NCBI RefSeq assembly: GCF_000306785.1
Contig: NC_017955.1
Location: 1,984,001 to 2,048,000 of the forward strand
Direction of reading: 5' to 3'
Length of the DNA: 64,000 nt
From: Modestobacter italicus
Lineage (GTDB): Bacteria; Actinomycetota; Actinomycetes; Mycobacteriales; Geodermatophilaceae
The stretch's first letter is position 1. The number at the start of each line of letters is the position of its first letter. The notes below the pieces were generated by a model that had not been told where the DNA came from, searched no databases, and saw nothing but the letters and a program-made list of their open reading frames with translations. Below are positions 55,382 to 63,059 of this stretch, piece after piece. Made by a program: the position numbers and the translations under genes.

Positions 55382-55966
55382 ATGCCGTTCGTGCTGACCG
55401 TGGACCAGCGGGGGAGCAGGCGCAGCGCCGACCGGGTGCCCGGGGTGCTGAGCGCGCTGTCGGGGGTGCCCACCGTGCTCCGGTTCGAGCGCACCGCCGG
55501 TGACGAGTTCCAGGGCGTGCTCGACGACCCCGCGGTGGTCGTCGACGTGGTCCGCCGGCTGGTCCGCGACGGTGGCTGGAGCGTCGGGATCGGCGCCGGG
55601 CCGGTGCAGACCCCGCTGCCCGGCAGCACCCGCGCGGGCGCCGGGGCGGCCTTCATCGCGGCCCGCAGCGCGGTCGAGGCGGCCAAGCGGCGCCCGGTCC
55701 GGGTCGCCGTCCGGGGCGCGGCCGTCGAGCCGGCCGCCGACGCGCAGGCCGTGCTCACCGCCCTCGCCGCGCTGGTCGAGCGGCGCAGCGACCAGGCCTG
55801 GGAGGCGATCGGCCTGGTCGAGGCCGGCCGCACCCAGGCCGAGGCCGCCACGGAGCTCGGCATCTCCCGGCAGGCGGTCGGGCAGCGGCTGGCCGCCGGG
55901 CTGTGGGAGGTCGAGCGCGACCTGCGCCCGGCCGCGGCCCGGCTGCTGGCGCGGGCGGTCGGATGA
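55382..55966 (+). CDS. SatD-like protein with C-terminal HTH
   Basis: A 194-residue soluble protein. The N-terminal ~140 residues match the SatD family layout (FVLTVDQRGSRRSADRVPGV, RFERTAGDEFQGVLDD, GWSVGIGAGPVQTPLPGSTR, GAGAAFIAARSAVEAAKR), whose fold resembles nucleotide-cyclase/GGDEF-like domains. A helix-turn-helix follows (AGRTQAEAATELGISRQAVG, QRLAAGLWEVERDL). It overlaps the membrane-protein gene as ATGA. Function unknown; by architecture a DNA-binding sensor that controls the two-gene unit. ATG 55382, no ribosome binding site seen. Confidence 0.7.
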   Translation: MPFVLTVDQRGSRRSADRVPGVLSALSGVPTVLRFERTAGDEFQGVLDDPAVVVDVVRRLVRDGGWSVGIGAGPVQTPLPGSTRAGAGAAFIAARSAVEAAKRRPVRVAVRGAAVEPAADAQAVLTALAALVERRSDQAWEAIGLVEAGRTQAEAATELGISRQAVGQRLAAGLWEVERDLRPAAARLLARAVG

Positions 55967-56484
55967 CCATCGCCGTGCTGGTGCTGCTCGGCGTGCTCGC
56001 CGTCGCCGGTGCCGGCCTGACCCCGCGCAGCGACACCCGGCGCAGCGCGCTCAGCGCCGGGCTGCTGGTGGTGGTGCTCGGCGTCGCCGGCGCGCTGGCC
56101 TGGCGGACCGGCCGGGTGGGGGAGCAGGTGCAGGCCGTCGGGGTGCTGCTCGCGGTGGCCGCCGCGGCCCTCGGCGGGGGCCCGGTCGCGACCGCGGTGC
56201 TCCGCGCCGCCGACCCCGACCGGGGGCCGTCCCGCCGCCGGGCGTCGGACCCGGAGGTGCTGCGCGGCGGCACCTGGATCGGCGTCCTGGAGCGCACCGC
56301 CATCGCCGCGACGGTGCTCGCCGGGTTCGCCGAGGGGCTCGCGGTCCTGATCGCGGTGAAGGGCCTCGGGCGGTTCAACGAGCTGAAGGCCCCGGTCGCC
56401 TCGGAGCGCTTCATCATCGGCACGCTGGCCAGCGGCCTGTGGGCCCTCGCCTGTGTCGGCGTCGCCGTCCTGCTCCGCAGCTGA
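55963..56484 (+). CDS. SatD-associated membrane protein (DUF3307-like C-terminus)
   Basis: A 173-residue membrane protein. Hydrophobic segments are MTIAVLVLLGVLAVAGAGL, LSAGLLVVVLGVAGALAW, VQAVGVLLAVAAAALGG, then GTWIGVLERTAIAATVLAGF, LAVLIAVKGLGRFNELKAPV and SERFIIGTLASGLWALACV. The combination G-x-LER, K-x-x-x-RF-x-ELK and SE-x-x-IIGTL-x-S is what I know from the C-terminus of DUF3307 proteins, which lie next to SatD genes in other phyla. Coupled to the SatD-like gene by a 4-base overlap. Activity unknown. Confidence 0.65.
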   Translation: MTIAVLVLLGVLAVAGAGLTPRSDTRRSALSAGLLVVVLGVAGALAWRTGRVGEQVQAVGVLLAVAAAALGGGPVATAVLRAADPDRGPSRRRASDPEVLRGGTWIGVLERTAIAATVLAGFAEGLAVLIAVKGLGRFNELKAPVASERFIIGTLASGLWALACVGVAVLLRS

Positions 56485-56497
56485 CGAGGCTCCTCCG

Positions 56498-58042
56498 CTA
56501 GTCGGTGAAGACCTCGATCTGGGCGCCCATCTCGACCAGGCGTTCGTAGAGCTGCTCGTAGCCGCGGGCGATGATGTCCACGTTGCGCAGCACCGACGTG
56601 CCCTTGGCGGCCAGCATGGCCAGCAGGATGCAGACCGCCGGGCGCAGCGCGGGCGGGCAGACGATCTCCGCGCCCGACCAGCGGGTCGGCCCGGAGACCA
56701 GCACCCGGTGCGGGTCGAGCAGCCGGACGTCGGCGCCCAGCCGGGTCAGGTCGGACAGGTGGATCGCCCGGTTGTCGTAGACCCAGTCGTGGATCACCGT
56801 CTCGCCGGTCGCGGTGGCGGCGATGACCGCGAAGAAGGGCAGGTTGTCGATGTTGAGCCCCGGGAAGGGCATCGGGTGCACCTTGTCGATGGGCGCCCGC
56901 AGCTGCGAGGGGTGGATGGTGACGTCGACCAGCCGGGTGCGGCCGTTGTCGGCGGCGTACTCCGGCGAGAGGTCGAACCGCAGCCCCATCTCGGCCAGGA
57001 TGGCCAGCTCGATCTCCAGGAACTCGATCGGCGCCCGCCGCACGGTGAGCTCCGAGCCGGTGACGATGCCGGCGGTCAGCAGGCTCATCGCCTCCACCGG
57101 GTCCTCACTGATGGTGTGGTCGACGTCGGCGTCCAGCACCGGGCGGCCGGTGACCACCAGCGTCGTCGTCCCGAAGCCGGTGATGCCCACGCCGAGCTTC
57201 TCCAGGTAGAGGCAGAGGTCCTGGACCATGTAGTTCGGGCTGGCGTTGCGGATGGTGGTCGTGCCCTCGTGCCGGGCGGCGGCCAGCAGCGCGTTCTCGG
57301 TGACGGTGTCGCCGCGCTCGGTCAGCACGATCGTGCGGTCGCTGCCCGGGCGGCGGGTGACGGTGGCGTGGTACTCGCCGGCGTGCGCCTCGACGTCCAG
57401 GCCGAAGGGCCGCAGCGCGATCATGTGCGGCTGCACGGTGCGCGTGCCCAGGTCGCAGCCGCCGGCGTAGGGCAGCTGGAACTCCTCGGCCCGGTGCAGC
57501 AGCGGCCCGAGGAACATGATGATGCTGCGGGTCCGGCGGGCCGCGTCGGCGTCGATCGCGGACAGGTCCAGCCGCTCCGGGACGACGATCGTCAGGTCGC
57601 GGCCGGCGCCGTCCCAGGTCGCCTGGACGCCGATCGAGGTCAGCACGTCCAGGATCCGGTCGACCTCGACGATCCGGGAGACGTTGCGCAGCGTCGTCCG
57701 GCCGCGGTTGAGCAGCGAGGCGCACAGCAGGGCCACCGCGGCGTTCTTCGACGACTTCACCGTCACGCTGCCGTGCAGCGGGGTACCGCCGGTGACCCGC
57801 AGGTGGGTGGGGCCGGTCCGGCCGACGGTGATCAGCTCGCTCTCCAGCGCGGCCGACAACCGGCCGAGCAGCTCCAGCGTCAGGTTCTGGTTGCCCTGCT
57901 CGATCCGGGCGATCGCGCTCTGGCTGGTGCCCAGCCGGTCGGCGAGCTGGGACTGGGTGAGGCCGTGGTGCCGGCGGGCGTCGCGGACCAGGGCGCCGAT
58001 CTGGCGGAGCGACTGGCCGGTGGTGTCATCGGTGAGCGTCAT
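56498..58042 (-). CDS. HTH domain fused to MurA-type enolpyruvyl transferase
   Basis: A 514-residue fusion. Residues ~10-70 are an XRE-type HTH (ALVRDARRHHGLTQSQLADR, LGTSQSAIARIEQGNQNLTL). The rest is a MurA-family EPT domain: KSSKNAAVALLCASLLNRG, the loop YAGGCDLGTRTV carrying the catalytic Cys (Cys196), TENALLAAARHEGTT, VHPMPFPGLNIDNLPFFAVI and RGYEQLYERLVEMGAQIE. MurA makes UDP-GlcNAc-enolpyruvate for peptidoglycan; here activity and DNA binding may be linked. ATG 58042 lies close to a TATGGT -10 overlapped by an inverted repeat, so autoregulation is likely. Alternative: a regulator that senses the substrate. Confidence 0.88.
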   Translation of the reverse strand: MTLTDDTTGQSLRQIGALVRDARRHHGLTQSQLADRLGTSQSAIARIEQGNQNLTLELLGRLSAALESELITVGRTGPTHLRVTGGTPLHGSVTVKSSKNAAVALLCASLLNRGRTTLRNVSRIVEVDRILDVLTSIGVQATWDGAGRDLTIVVPERLDLSAIDADAARRTRSIIMFLGPLLHRAEEFQLPYAGGCDLGTRTVQPHMIALRPFGLDVEAHAGEYHATVTRRPGSDRTIVLTERGDTVTENALLAAARHEGTTTIRNASPNYMVQDLCLYLEKLGVGITGFGTTTLVVTGRPVLDADVDHTISEDPVEAMSLLTAGIVTGSELTVRRAPIEFLEIELAILAEMGLRFDLSPEYAADNGRTRLVDVTIHPSQLRAPIDKVHPMPFPGLNIDNLPFFAVIAATATGETVIHDWVYDNRAIHLSDLTRLGADVRLLDPHRVLVSGPTRWSGAEIVCPPALRPAVCILLAMLAAKGTSVLRNVDIIARGYEQLYERLVEMGAQIEVFTD

Positions 58043-58055
58043 CGGCGGGCACCAT

Positions 58056-58071
58056 ATCTCACACATGAGAT
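58056..58071 (-). promoter_or_regulatory. inverted repeat ATCTCA-N4-TGAGAT over promoter
   Basis: ATCTCA and TGAGAT separated by CACA lie just upstream of the HTH-MurA start. On the minus strand TATGGT (58051-58056) abuts it and could be the -10. XRE repressors bind such short dyads, so this is a likely autoregulatory operator. Confidence 0.6.
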
Positions 58072-58116
58072 GCGGACGGTCTGGTGGTGCCGGGTGTCGG
58101 CGCGCCACCATGCGGC

Positions 58117-58332
58117 GTGACCTGGTTCTGGCTCGTCGTGCTCGCCGCTCTCGGCACGCTGCTGCTGGCCGCCTGGCGGATGGACCGCGCGGTCCGCCGC
58201 CGCGGCTCCCGGGTGCTCCACCACGCCGACGTGTGGCGGGACGTCCGGGACTCCCGGCGGGACGTCGAGGCGACGAACCCGTTCAGCAGCGACAACTCGT
58301 GGAGCAGCTGGAGCCGGCGCAACCGCCGGTGA
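58117..58332 (+). CDS. small single-helix membrane protein
   Basis: A 71-residue protein with one N-terminal membrane helix (VTWFWLVVLAALGTLLLAAW) and a basic, Ser/Asn-rich cytosolic tail (RRRGSRVLHHADVWRDVRDS, FSSDNSWSSWSRRNRR). Function unknown. It is divergent from HTH-MurA, with about 75 bases between starts. CACCAT ends 5 bases before the GTG and there is no ribosome binding site, so a leaderless start is possible. Confidence 0.6.
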   Translation: MTWFWLVVLAALGTLLLAAWRMDRAVRRRGSRVLHHADVWRDVRDSRRDVEATNPFSSDNSWSSWSRRNRR

Positions 58333-58407
58333 CGGCCGCGGGTGCCGCCGGGATGATCACCCGGCAGGATGGGCAGGCCGACCCGGTACCTGCTGCGAGG
58401 AGAACCC

Positions 58408-58956
58408 GTGTCCGAGACCCCGGCGCCCACCGGCGCCGTCGCCCATCCCGACCTGCTCGCCGTCTACGTCAACGACCACATCGCGTCGGCGGCCGGCGGC
58501 ATCGAGCTCGTCACCCGGATGATCGGCGCGCACCGGGGCAGCGCCCACGAGGACGGCCTGCGCCAGCTGCTCGACGAGCTGCGCCAGGAGAAGAGCGACC
58601 TGACCGCCACCGCGCGGTCGCTGGACCTGCCGGTGCGGCAGTACAAGCAGGTGGCCGTGTGGGTCGCGGAGAAGGCCAGCCGGCTCAAGCTCAACGGGCA
58701 CGTGCTCAGCCGCTCGCCGCTCAGCTCGCTGGTCGAGTTCGAGTTCCTGGCCTCCGCCGTCCGCGGCAAGCGCAGCGGCTTCGAGACCCTTCGGATCGCC
58801 GCGGAGGTCGACCCGCGGATCGACAAGGTCCTCCTCGACTCGCTGATCGACCAGGCCAACCGGCAGTTCCACTGGCTCACCGAGGCGCGGCGCCAGGTGG
58901 CCGCCACGATCTTCGGCGGCGATCCGGGCGTGCTGGCCGACGTCGACGAGGCCTGA
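58408..58956 (+). CDS. conserved hypothetical helical protein
   Basis: A 182-residue all-alpha soluble protein: LLAVYVNDHIASAAGGIELV, TRMIGAHRGSAHEDGLRQLL, KSDLTATARSLDLPVRQYKQ, LVEFEFLASAVRGKRSGFET, ANRQFHWLTEARRQVAATIF. The His/Glu spacing recalls a four-helix bundle like those of ferritin-like proteins, but there is no clear metal motif. I do not recognise a family. The GTG at 58408 has GAGGAG at six bases. Confidence 0.65.
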   Translation: MSETPAPTGAVAHPDLLAVYVNDHIASAAGGIELVTRMIGAHRGSAHEDGLRQLLDELRQEKSDLTATARSLDLPVRQYKQVAVWVAEKASRLKLNGHVLSRSPLSSLVEFEFLASAVRGKRSGFETLRIAAEVDPRIDKVLLDSLIDQANRQFHWLTEARRQVAATIFGGDPGVLADVDEA

Positions 58957-58981
58957 CCGCGCGAGGCTCCCGGCCCGCAGG

Positions 58982-58987
58982 TAGAAC
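58982..58987 (+). promoter_or_regulatory. -10-like element TAGAAC, leaderless start
   Basis: TAGAAC ends 7 bases before the ATG of the dienelactone hydrolase gene; no ribosome binding site is seen between them. Confidence 0.35.
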
Positions 58988-58994
58988 TCCGGGC

Positions 58995-59747
58995 ATGTGC
59001 CACGACCACGACAGCCGCCCGCCCGCCCCGCCCCGCTCCGGGGACGTGGCCGAGCGCGGCACGCTCACCCTCACCGCCGCCGACGGCACCGAGTTCTCCG
59101 CCGCCTACGCCGCCCCGGCCGCGCGGCCGCGCGCCGGCGTGGTGATCCTGCCCGACATCCGCGGCCTGCACCCCTACTACGTGGCGCTGGCCGAGCGGTT
59201 CGCCGAAGCGGGGCTCCCCGCGGTCGCCGTCGACTACTTCGGGCGCACCGCCGGCGTCGCGGAGGGCGGTACCCGCGGCGAGGACTTCGACTGGCAGAGC
59301 CACATCCCGCAGACCACCCCGGCCGGGGTGGACGCCGACACCGCCGCGGGCATCGCGTACCTGCGCAGCCGGACCGAGGCCACCTTGCCGGTCGTCACCG
59401 TCGGGTTCTGCTTCGGCGGCAGCCACGCCTGGCGGCAGTCCGCCGCCGAGCTCGACCTGGCCGGCAGCGCCGGCTTCTACGGCAAGCCCAGCATGGTGGG
59501 CGAGGCGGCCGACGCCGCCCGCCGGCCGGTCGTGATGATCATCGCCGGGGCGGACGCGGCCACGCCGGTGGAGGACCAGCGCGCCCTCGCCGCGACCATG
59601 CGCGCCGCGGGTGCCGACGTCGACGACGTGGTCTACGAGGGGGCGCCGCACTCCTTCTTCGACCGCGCCTTCGGTGAGTGGGCCGAGGCCTGCGACGACG
59701 CGTGGCGGCACGTGCTCGCCCTCACCGACCGGGTCGCCGCGGGCTGA
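58995..59747 (+). CDS. dienelactone hydrolase family protein
   Basis: A 250-residue alpha/beta hydrolase of the dienelactone hydrolase family. Catalytic residues: Cys in VGFCFGGSHAW (the family's Cys nucleophile), Asp in IAGADAATPVEDQ and His in EGAPHSFFDRAF. VVILPDIRGLHPYYVALAER is the family opening. The first 15 residues (MCHDHDSRPP) are His/Cys/Asp-rich and may bind metal. Natural substrates outside chlorocatechol pathways are unknown. Probably leaderless. Confidence 0.88.
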   Translation: MCHDHDSRPPAPPRSGDVAERGTLTLTAADGTEFSAAYAAPAARPRAGVVILPDIRGLHPYYVALAERFAEAGLPAVAVDYFGRTAGVAEGGTRGEDFDWQSHIPQTTPAGVDADTAAGIAYLRSRTEATLPVVTVGFCFGGSHAWRQSAAELDLAGSAGFYGKPSMVGEAADAARRPVVMIIAGADAATPVEDQRALAATMRAAGADVDDVVYEGAPHSFFDRAFGEWAEACDDAWRHVLALTDRVAAG

Positions 59748-59778
59748 GGGCCCCGGTCCGCCTCCGCTGCCGGCCACC

Positions 59779-59784
59779 TAGGGT
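59779..59784 (+). promoter_or_regulatory. -10 element TAGGGT, leaderless start
   Basis: TAGGGT ends 7 bases before the GTG of the ankyrin protein gene, with no ribosome binding site between. Confidence 0.4.
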
Positions 59785-59791
59785 CGGCAGC

Positions 59792-60181
59792 GTGAGCGAA
59801 CCGATCGACCCGGGTGTCATCGCGCTGGCCGCGAAGGTCTTCGACCTCGCGCGGGAGGGCGACACCGAGCAGCTGACCGCCTACCTGGACGCCGGGGTGC
59901 CGGCCAACCTGACCAACGACAAGGGCGACACCCTGCTCATCCTGGCCGCGTACCGCGGGCACGTGGACACCGTCGCGGCGCTGCTGGAGCGCGGCGCGGA
60001 CCACTCGCGGATCAACGACCGGGGGCAGAGCCCCCTGGCGGCGGCGGTCTTCAAGCAGTCGGCCGGCGCGGTGCGCGCTCTCCTCGCCGCCGGCGCCGAC
60101 CCGGACGCCGGTTCCCCCAGCGCGCGGGCGACCGCGGAGTTCTTCGACCTGCCGGAGATGTCCGCGCTGCTCAACGGCTGA
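59792..60181 (+). CDS. ankyrin-repeat protein
   Basis: A 129-residue protein of about three ankyrin repeats (NDKGDTLLILAAYRGHVDTV, ALLERGADHSRINDRGQSPL, AAAVFKQSAGAVRALLAAGA) with a capping N-terminal helix. Such small bacterial ankyrin proteins are protein-binding adaptors, often next to catalases in other species; none adjoins here. Its stop overlaps the convergent MFS gene by 11 bases. GTG 59792. Confidence 0.85.
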   Translation: MSEPIDPGVIALAAKVFDLAREGDTEQLTAYLDAGVPANLTNDKGDTLLILAAYRGHVDTVAALLERGADHSRINDRGQSPLAAAVFKQSAGAVRALLAAGADPDAGSPSARATAEFFDLPEMSALLNG

Positions 60182-61604
60182 CCGGTGCGGTCCGCCCGGC
60201 GGGCTCCGGCACCCGCCCGGGGGCGGGCAGGGCGGCGGTGAGCGCCGCGAGGAGGACGCAGGCGCCCAGCCCGACCAGCCCGATGGCGGTGTAGCCGGAG
60301 CTGTCCGGGAACTCCGCCCCGGGGTCGGTCGCGGCCTCCAGCACGGTGGCGCCCAGCGCGCTGCCGACGGCGAACCCGATGTAGCGCAGCACCTGGTTGA
60401 GGCTCATCGCGCTGCCGGTCTCGCCGGCCGGGACGGCGGAGACGATCAGCGCGGGCAGGGCGGCGAACACCGTGCCCACCCCGAGCCCGGCGACGGCCAT
60501 GGCGGCGAACACCTGCCACAGGTCGGTGCGGACGAAGGCGAACAGCACCTCGCCGGTGCCGAGCAGCACCGCCCCCGCGGGCAGCACCCAGCGCCTCCCG
60601 ACGGCCCGCTCCAGGGTCCGGGCGAGCCGGCTGGCCAGGAAGCTGGCGACCGAGAACGGCAGCAGGACCAGCCCGGCGACGACGATCGACGTCCCGAACC
60701 CGTAACCGGTGGACGTCGGCGTCTGGGCGAGCCGGGGCACCGAGGACAGCAGCAGGTAGTTGGCCAGCCCGACCAGCAGCGCCGCGCCGTGCGCGGTGGC
60801 CGCGGTGCGGCCGCGCGCCAGCCGCAGGTCGACCAGCGGCGCCGGTGCCCGCAGCTGCCACACCGCCCAGGCGACCAGGGTCACCACCGCCACGACGGCG
60901 AGCCCGAGCACCGCCGGTGAGGTCCAGCCCCACGTCTCCGCCTCGCCGAGCGCCAGCAGCCCGGAGGCCAGGCCGGTGCCCAGCAGCAGCGCGCCCGCGA
61001 CGTCCAGCCGCTGCGGCGGGACCTGCGGCGACGCCGGGTAGACCAGCGCCGCGGCGACGATGGCCAGCGCGCTGGCGCCCGCGCCGAACCAGAACGCGGT
61101 GTGCACCCCGCCGAACTCGGCGATCGCGCCGGTGAGCGGGTAGCCCAGCCCGACCCCGGCCGCGACGGTCACTGACAGCGCGGCGACCGTGGACCGGGAC
61201 CGCTCGCCGGCCAGCGCGGTGCGGGCGGTCGCGATGGCCAGCGGGGTGATGGCCAGCCCCAGGCCCTGCAGCCCTCGGCCGGCGACCAGCCAGCCCAGGC
61301 CGAGCGGCAGCGCGGCGAGCACGCTGCCCAGCAGCACGACGGAGAGCACGACCAGCACCACGGCGCGCCGGTGCCGGCCGTCGCCGAGCCGGCCGACCAC
61401 CGGGGTCGCGACCGCGCCGACGACCAGGGTGACCGTCAGCGCCCACTGGGCGCTGGTGACCGAGACGTCGTTGGCCGCGGCGATCGCCGGGATCAGCGGG
61501 GCGCCCAGGCTGCTGATGACCGCGACCAGCATCGCCAGGTAGACCAGCACCGGCACCAGGCCGGGGCGGGCCGCGGGTGGTGCAGGGGTCCCCGAGGTGC
61601 TCAC
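60171..61604 (-). CDS. MFS transporter (DHA-type, 14-helix-like)
   Basis: A 477-residue major facilitator protein with 12-14 helices. The first helix (VLVYLAMLVAVISSLGAPLI), the motif-A loop VVGRLGDGRHRRAV and LVAGRGLQGLGLAITPLAIA are characteristic of the drug:H+ antiporter families. The C-terminal half carries a basic loop (RLARTLERAVGRR) and NQVLRYIGFAVGSAL. Substrate unknown; multidrug export is the default guess. The GTG at 61604 begins VSTSGTPAPP. Divergent from the GH13 gene. Confidence 0.88.
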   Translation of the reverse strand: MSTSGTPAPPAARPGLVPVLVYLAMLVAVISSLGAPLIPAIAAANDVSVTSAQWALTVTLVVGAVATPVVGRLGDGRHRRAVVLVVLSVVLLGSVLAALPLGLGWLVAGRGLQGLGLAITPLAIATARTALAGERSRSTVAALSVTVAAGVGLGYPLTGAIAEFGGVHTAFWFGAGASALAIVAAALVYPASPQVPPQRLDVAGALLLGTGLASGLLALGEAETWGWTSPAVLGLAVVAVVTLVAWAVWQLRAPAPLVDLRLARGRTAATAHGAALLVGLANYLLLSSVPRLAQTPTSTGYGFGTSIVVAGLVLLPFSVASFLASRLARTLERAVGRRWVLPAGAVLLGTGEVLFAFVRTDLWQVFAAMAVAGLGVGTVFAALPALIVSAVPAGETGSAMSLNQVLRYIGFAVGSALGATVLEAATDPGAEFPDSSGYTAIGLVGLGACVLLAALTAALPAPGRVPEPAGRTAPVSR

Positions 61605-61714
61605 GCGCTCCGACGGTAGCTGCGGGAGGCCCCGCACCCGGGGCCCGTCTTCCGTCCAGTGGCGACCTCCGTAGCGTGCACGACGTCAGGGCGACACCAG
61701 GGGAGAGGACGGCG

Positions 61715-63022
61715 ATGCCGGACTGGGTGCAGGACGCGGTGTGGTGGCACGTCTACCCGCTCGGCTTCGTCGGCGCAGAGCGGCAGGCGCCGGCCGACGG
61801 GACGGTGACCCACCGGCTGGACCGGCTCACCGCGTGGCTGGACTACGCCGTCGAGCTCGGCGCCAACGGGCTCGCGCTGGGCCCGGTGTTCGCCTCGAGC
61901 ACCCACGGCTACGACACCGTCGACCACGCGCGGATCGACCCGCGGCTGGGTGACGACGCGGACTTCGACGCCCTGGTCGCCGCCGCGCACGACCGGGGCC
62001 TGCGGGTGCTGCTGGACGGCGTCTTCAACCACGTGGGCCGGGAGCACCCGGCCTTCCGCGCCGTCCTGGAGCAGGGCCCGGCGGCCCCGACGGCGGACTG
62101 GTTCCGGCTGCGCTGGCCGCACGGGCCGGACGCCGAGCCGGAGTACGACACCTTCGAGGGCCACGGACAGCTGGTGGCGCTGGACCACTCCGCCCCGGCG
62201 GTCGCGGACTGGGTCACCGGGGTGATGACCGGCTGGCTGGACCGCGGCGCCGACGGCTGGCGGCTGGACGCCGCCTACGCCGTCCCGACGTCGTTCTGGG
62301 CGACCGTGCTGCCCCGGGTGCGGGCCCGGCACCCCGACGCCTACGTCGTGGGCGAGGTGATCCACGGCGACTACGCCCGGGTGGTCGCCGACTCCGGCAT
62401 GGACGCGGTCACCCAGTACGAGCTGTGGAAGGCGGTCTGGAGCTCGCTGAACGACGGCAACCTGCACGAGCTGGCGCACGCGCTGGGCCGGCACGACGGG
62501 TTCCTGGACGCGTTCGTGCCGCTGACGTTCGTCGGCAACCACGACGTCACCCGGATCGCCAGCCGGCTCACCGACGTCCGGCACCTGCCGCACGCGCTCG
62601 CCGTGCTGTTCACCGTCGGGGGCACGCCGTCGGTCTACGCCGGGGACGAGCAGGCCTTCACCGGGGTCAAGGAGGACCGGGCCGGTGGGGACGACGCCGT
62701 CCGGCCGGCGTTCCCGGACACCCCGGCCGGCCTGGCGCCGTACGGCTGGCCCACCTACCGGCTGCACGAGGAGCTGATCGGCCTGCGCCGCCGGCACCGG
62801 TGGCTGCACCGCGCCCGGACGACGCCGCTGCACCGGGACAACCGGCAGCTGAGCTACGCGGTGGCCGCCGACGGCCAGCGGCTGGTCGTGGCGCTGAACC
62901 TGGCCGACACCGCGGCGCGGCTGCCGGCGCCCGGCGCGGGGGCGGTGCTCGCCGGCGCCGGCACGGTGCGCGGGGACTCCGTCGAGCTGGCGGCGCACGG
63001 CTGGGCCGTCCTGGACGGGTGA
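61715..63022 (+). CDS. GH13 alpha-amylase family glycosidase
   Basis: A 435-residue (beta/alpha)8 glycosidase. GH13 regions: I DGVFNHVG, II GWRLDAAYA (Asp nucleophile), III VVGEVIHGDY (Glu acid/base), IV FVGNHDVTRI (Asp stabiliser). No signal peptide, so it acts in the cytoplasm. The short length and compact N-terminus (WVQDAVWWHVYPLGFVGAE) resemble trehalose- or maltodextrin-acting and sucrose-phosphorylase-like enzymes, but the substrate cannot be assigned. ATG 61715 follows GGGGAGAGGAC. Confidence 0.9.
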   Translation: MPDWVQDAVWWHVYPLGFVGAERQAPADGTVTHRLDRLTAWLDYAVELGANGLALGPVFASSTHGYDTVDHARIDPRLGDDADFDALVAAAHDRGLRVLLDGVFNHVGREHPAFRAVLEQGPAAPTADWFRLRWPHGPDAEPEYDTFEGHGQLVALDHSAPAVADWVTGVMTGWLDRGADGWRLDAAYAVPTSFWATVLPRVRARHPDAYVVGEVIHGDYARVVADSGMDAVTQYELWKAVWSSLNDGNLHELAHALGRHDGFLDAFVPLTFVGNHDVTRIASRLTDVRHLPHALAVLFTVGGTPSVYAGDEQAFTGVKEDRAGGDDAVRPAFPDTPAGLAPYGWPTYRLHEELIGLRRRHRWLHRARTTPLHRDNRQLSYAVAADGQRLVVALNLADTAARLPAPGAGAVLAGAGTVRGDSVELAAHGWAVLDG

Positions 63023-63059
63023 GCAACCGCACAGCCGCCGCCGGGAATGGCGGGACGGC

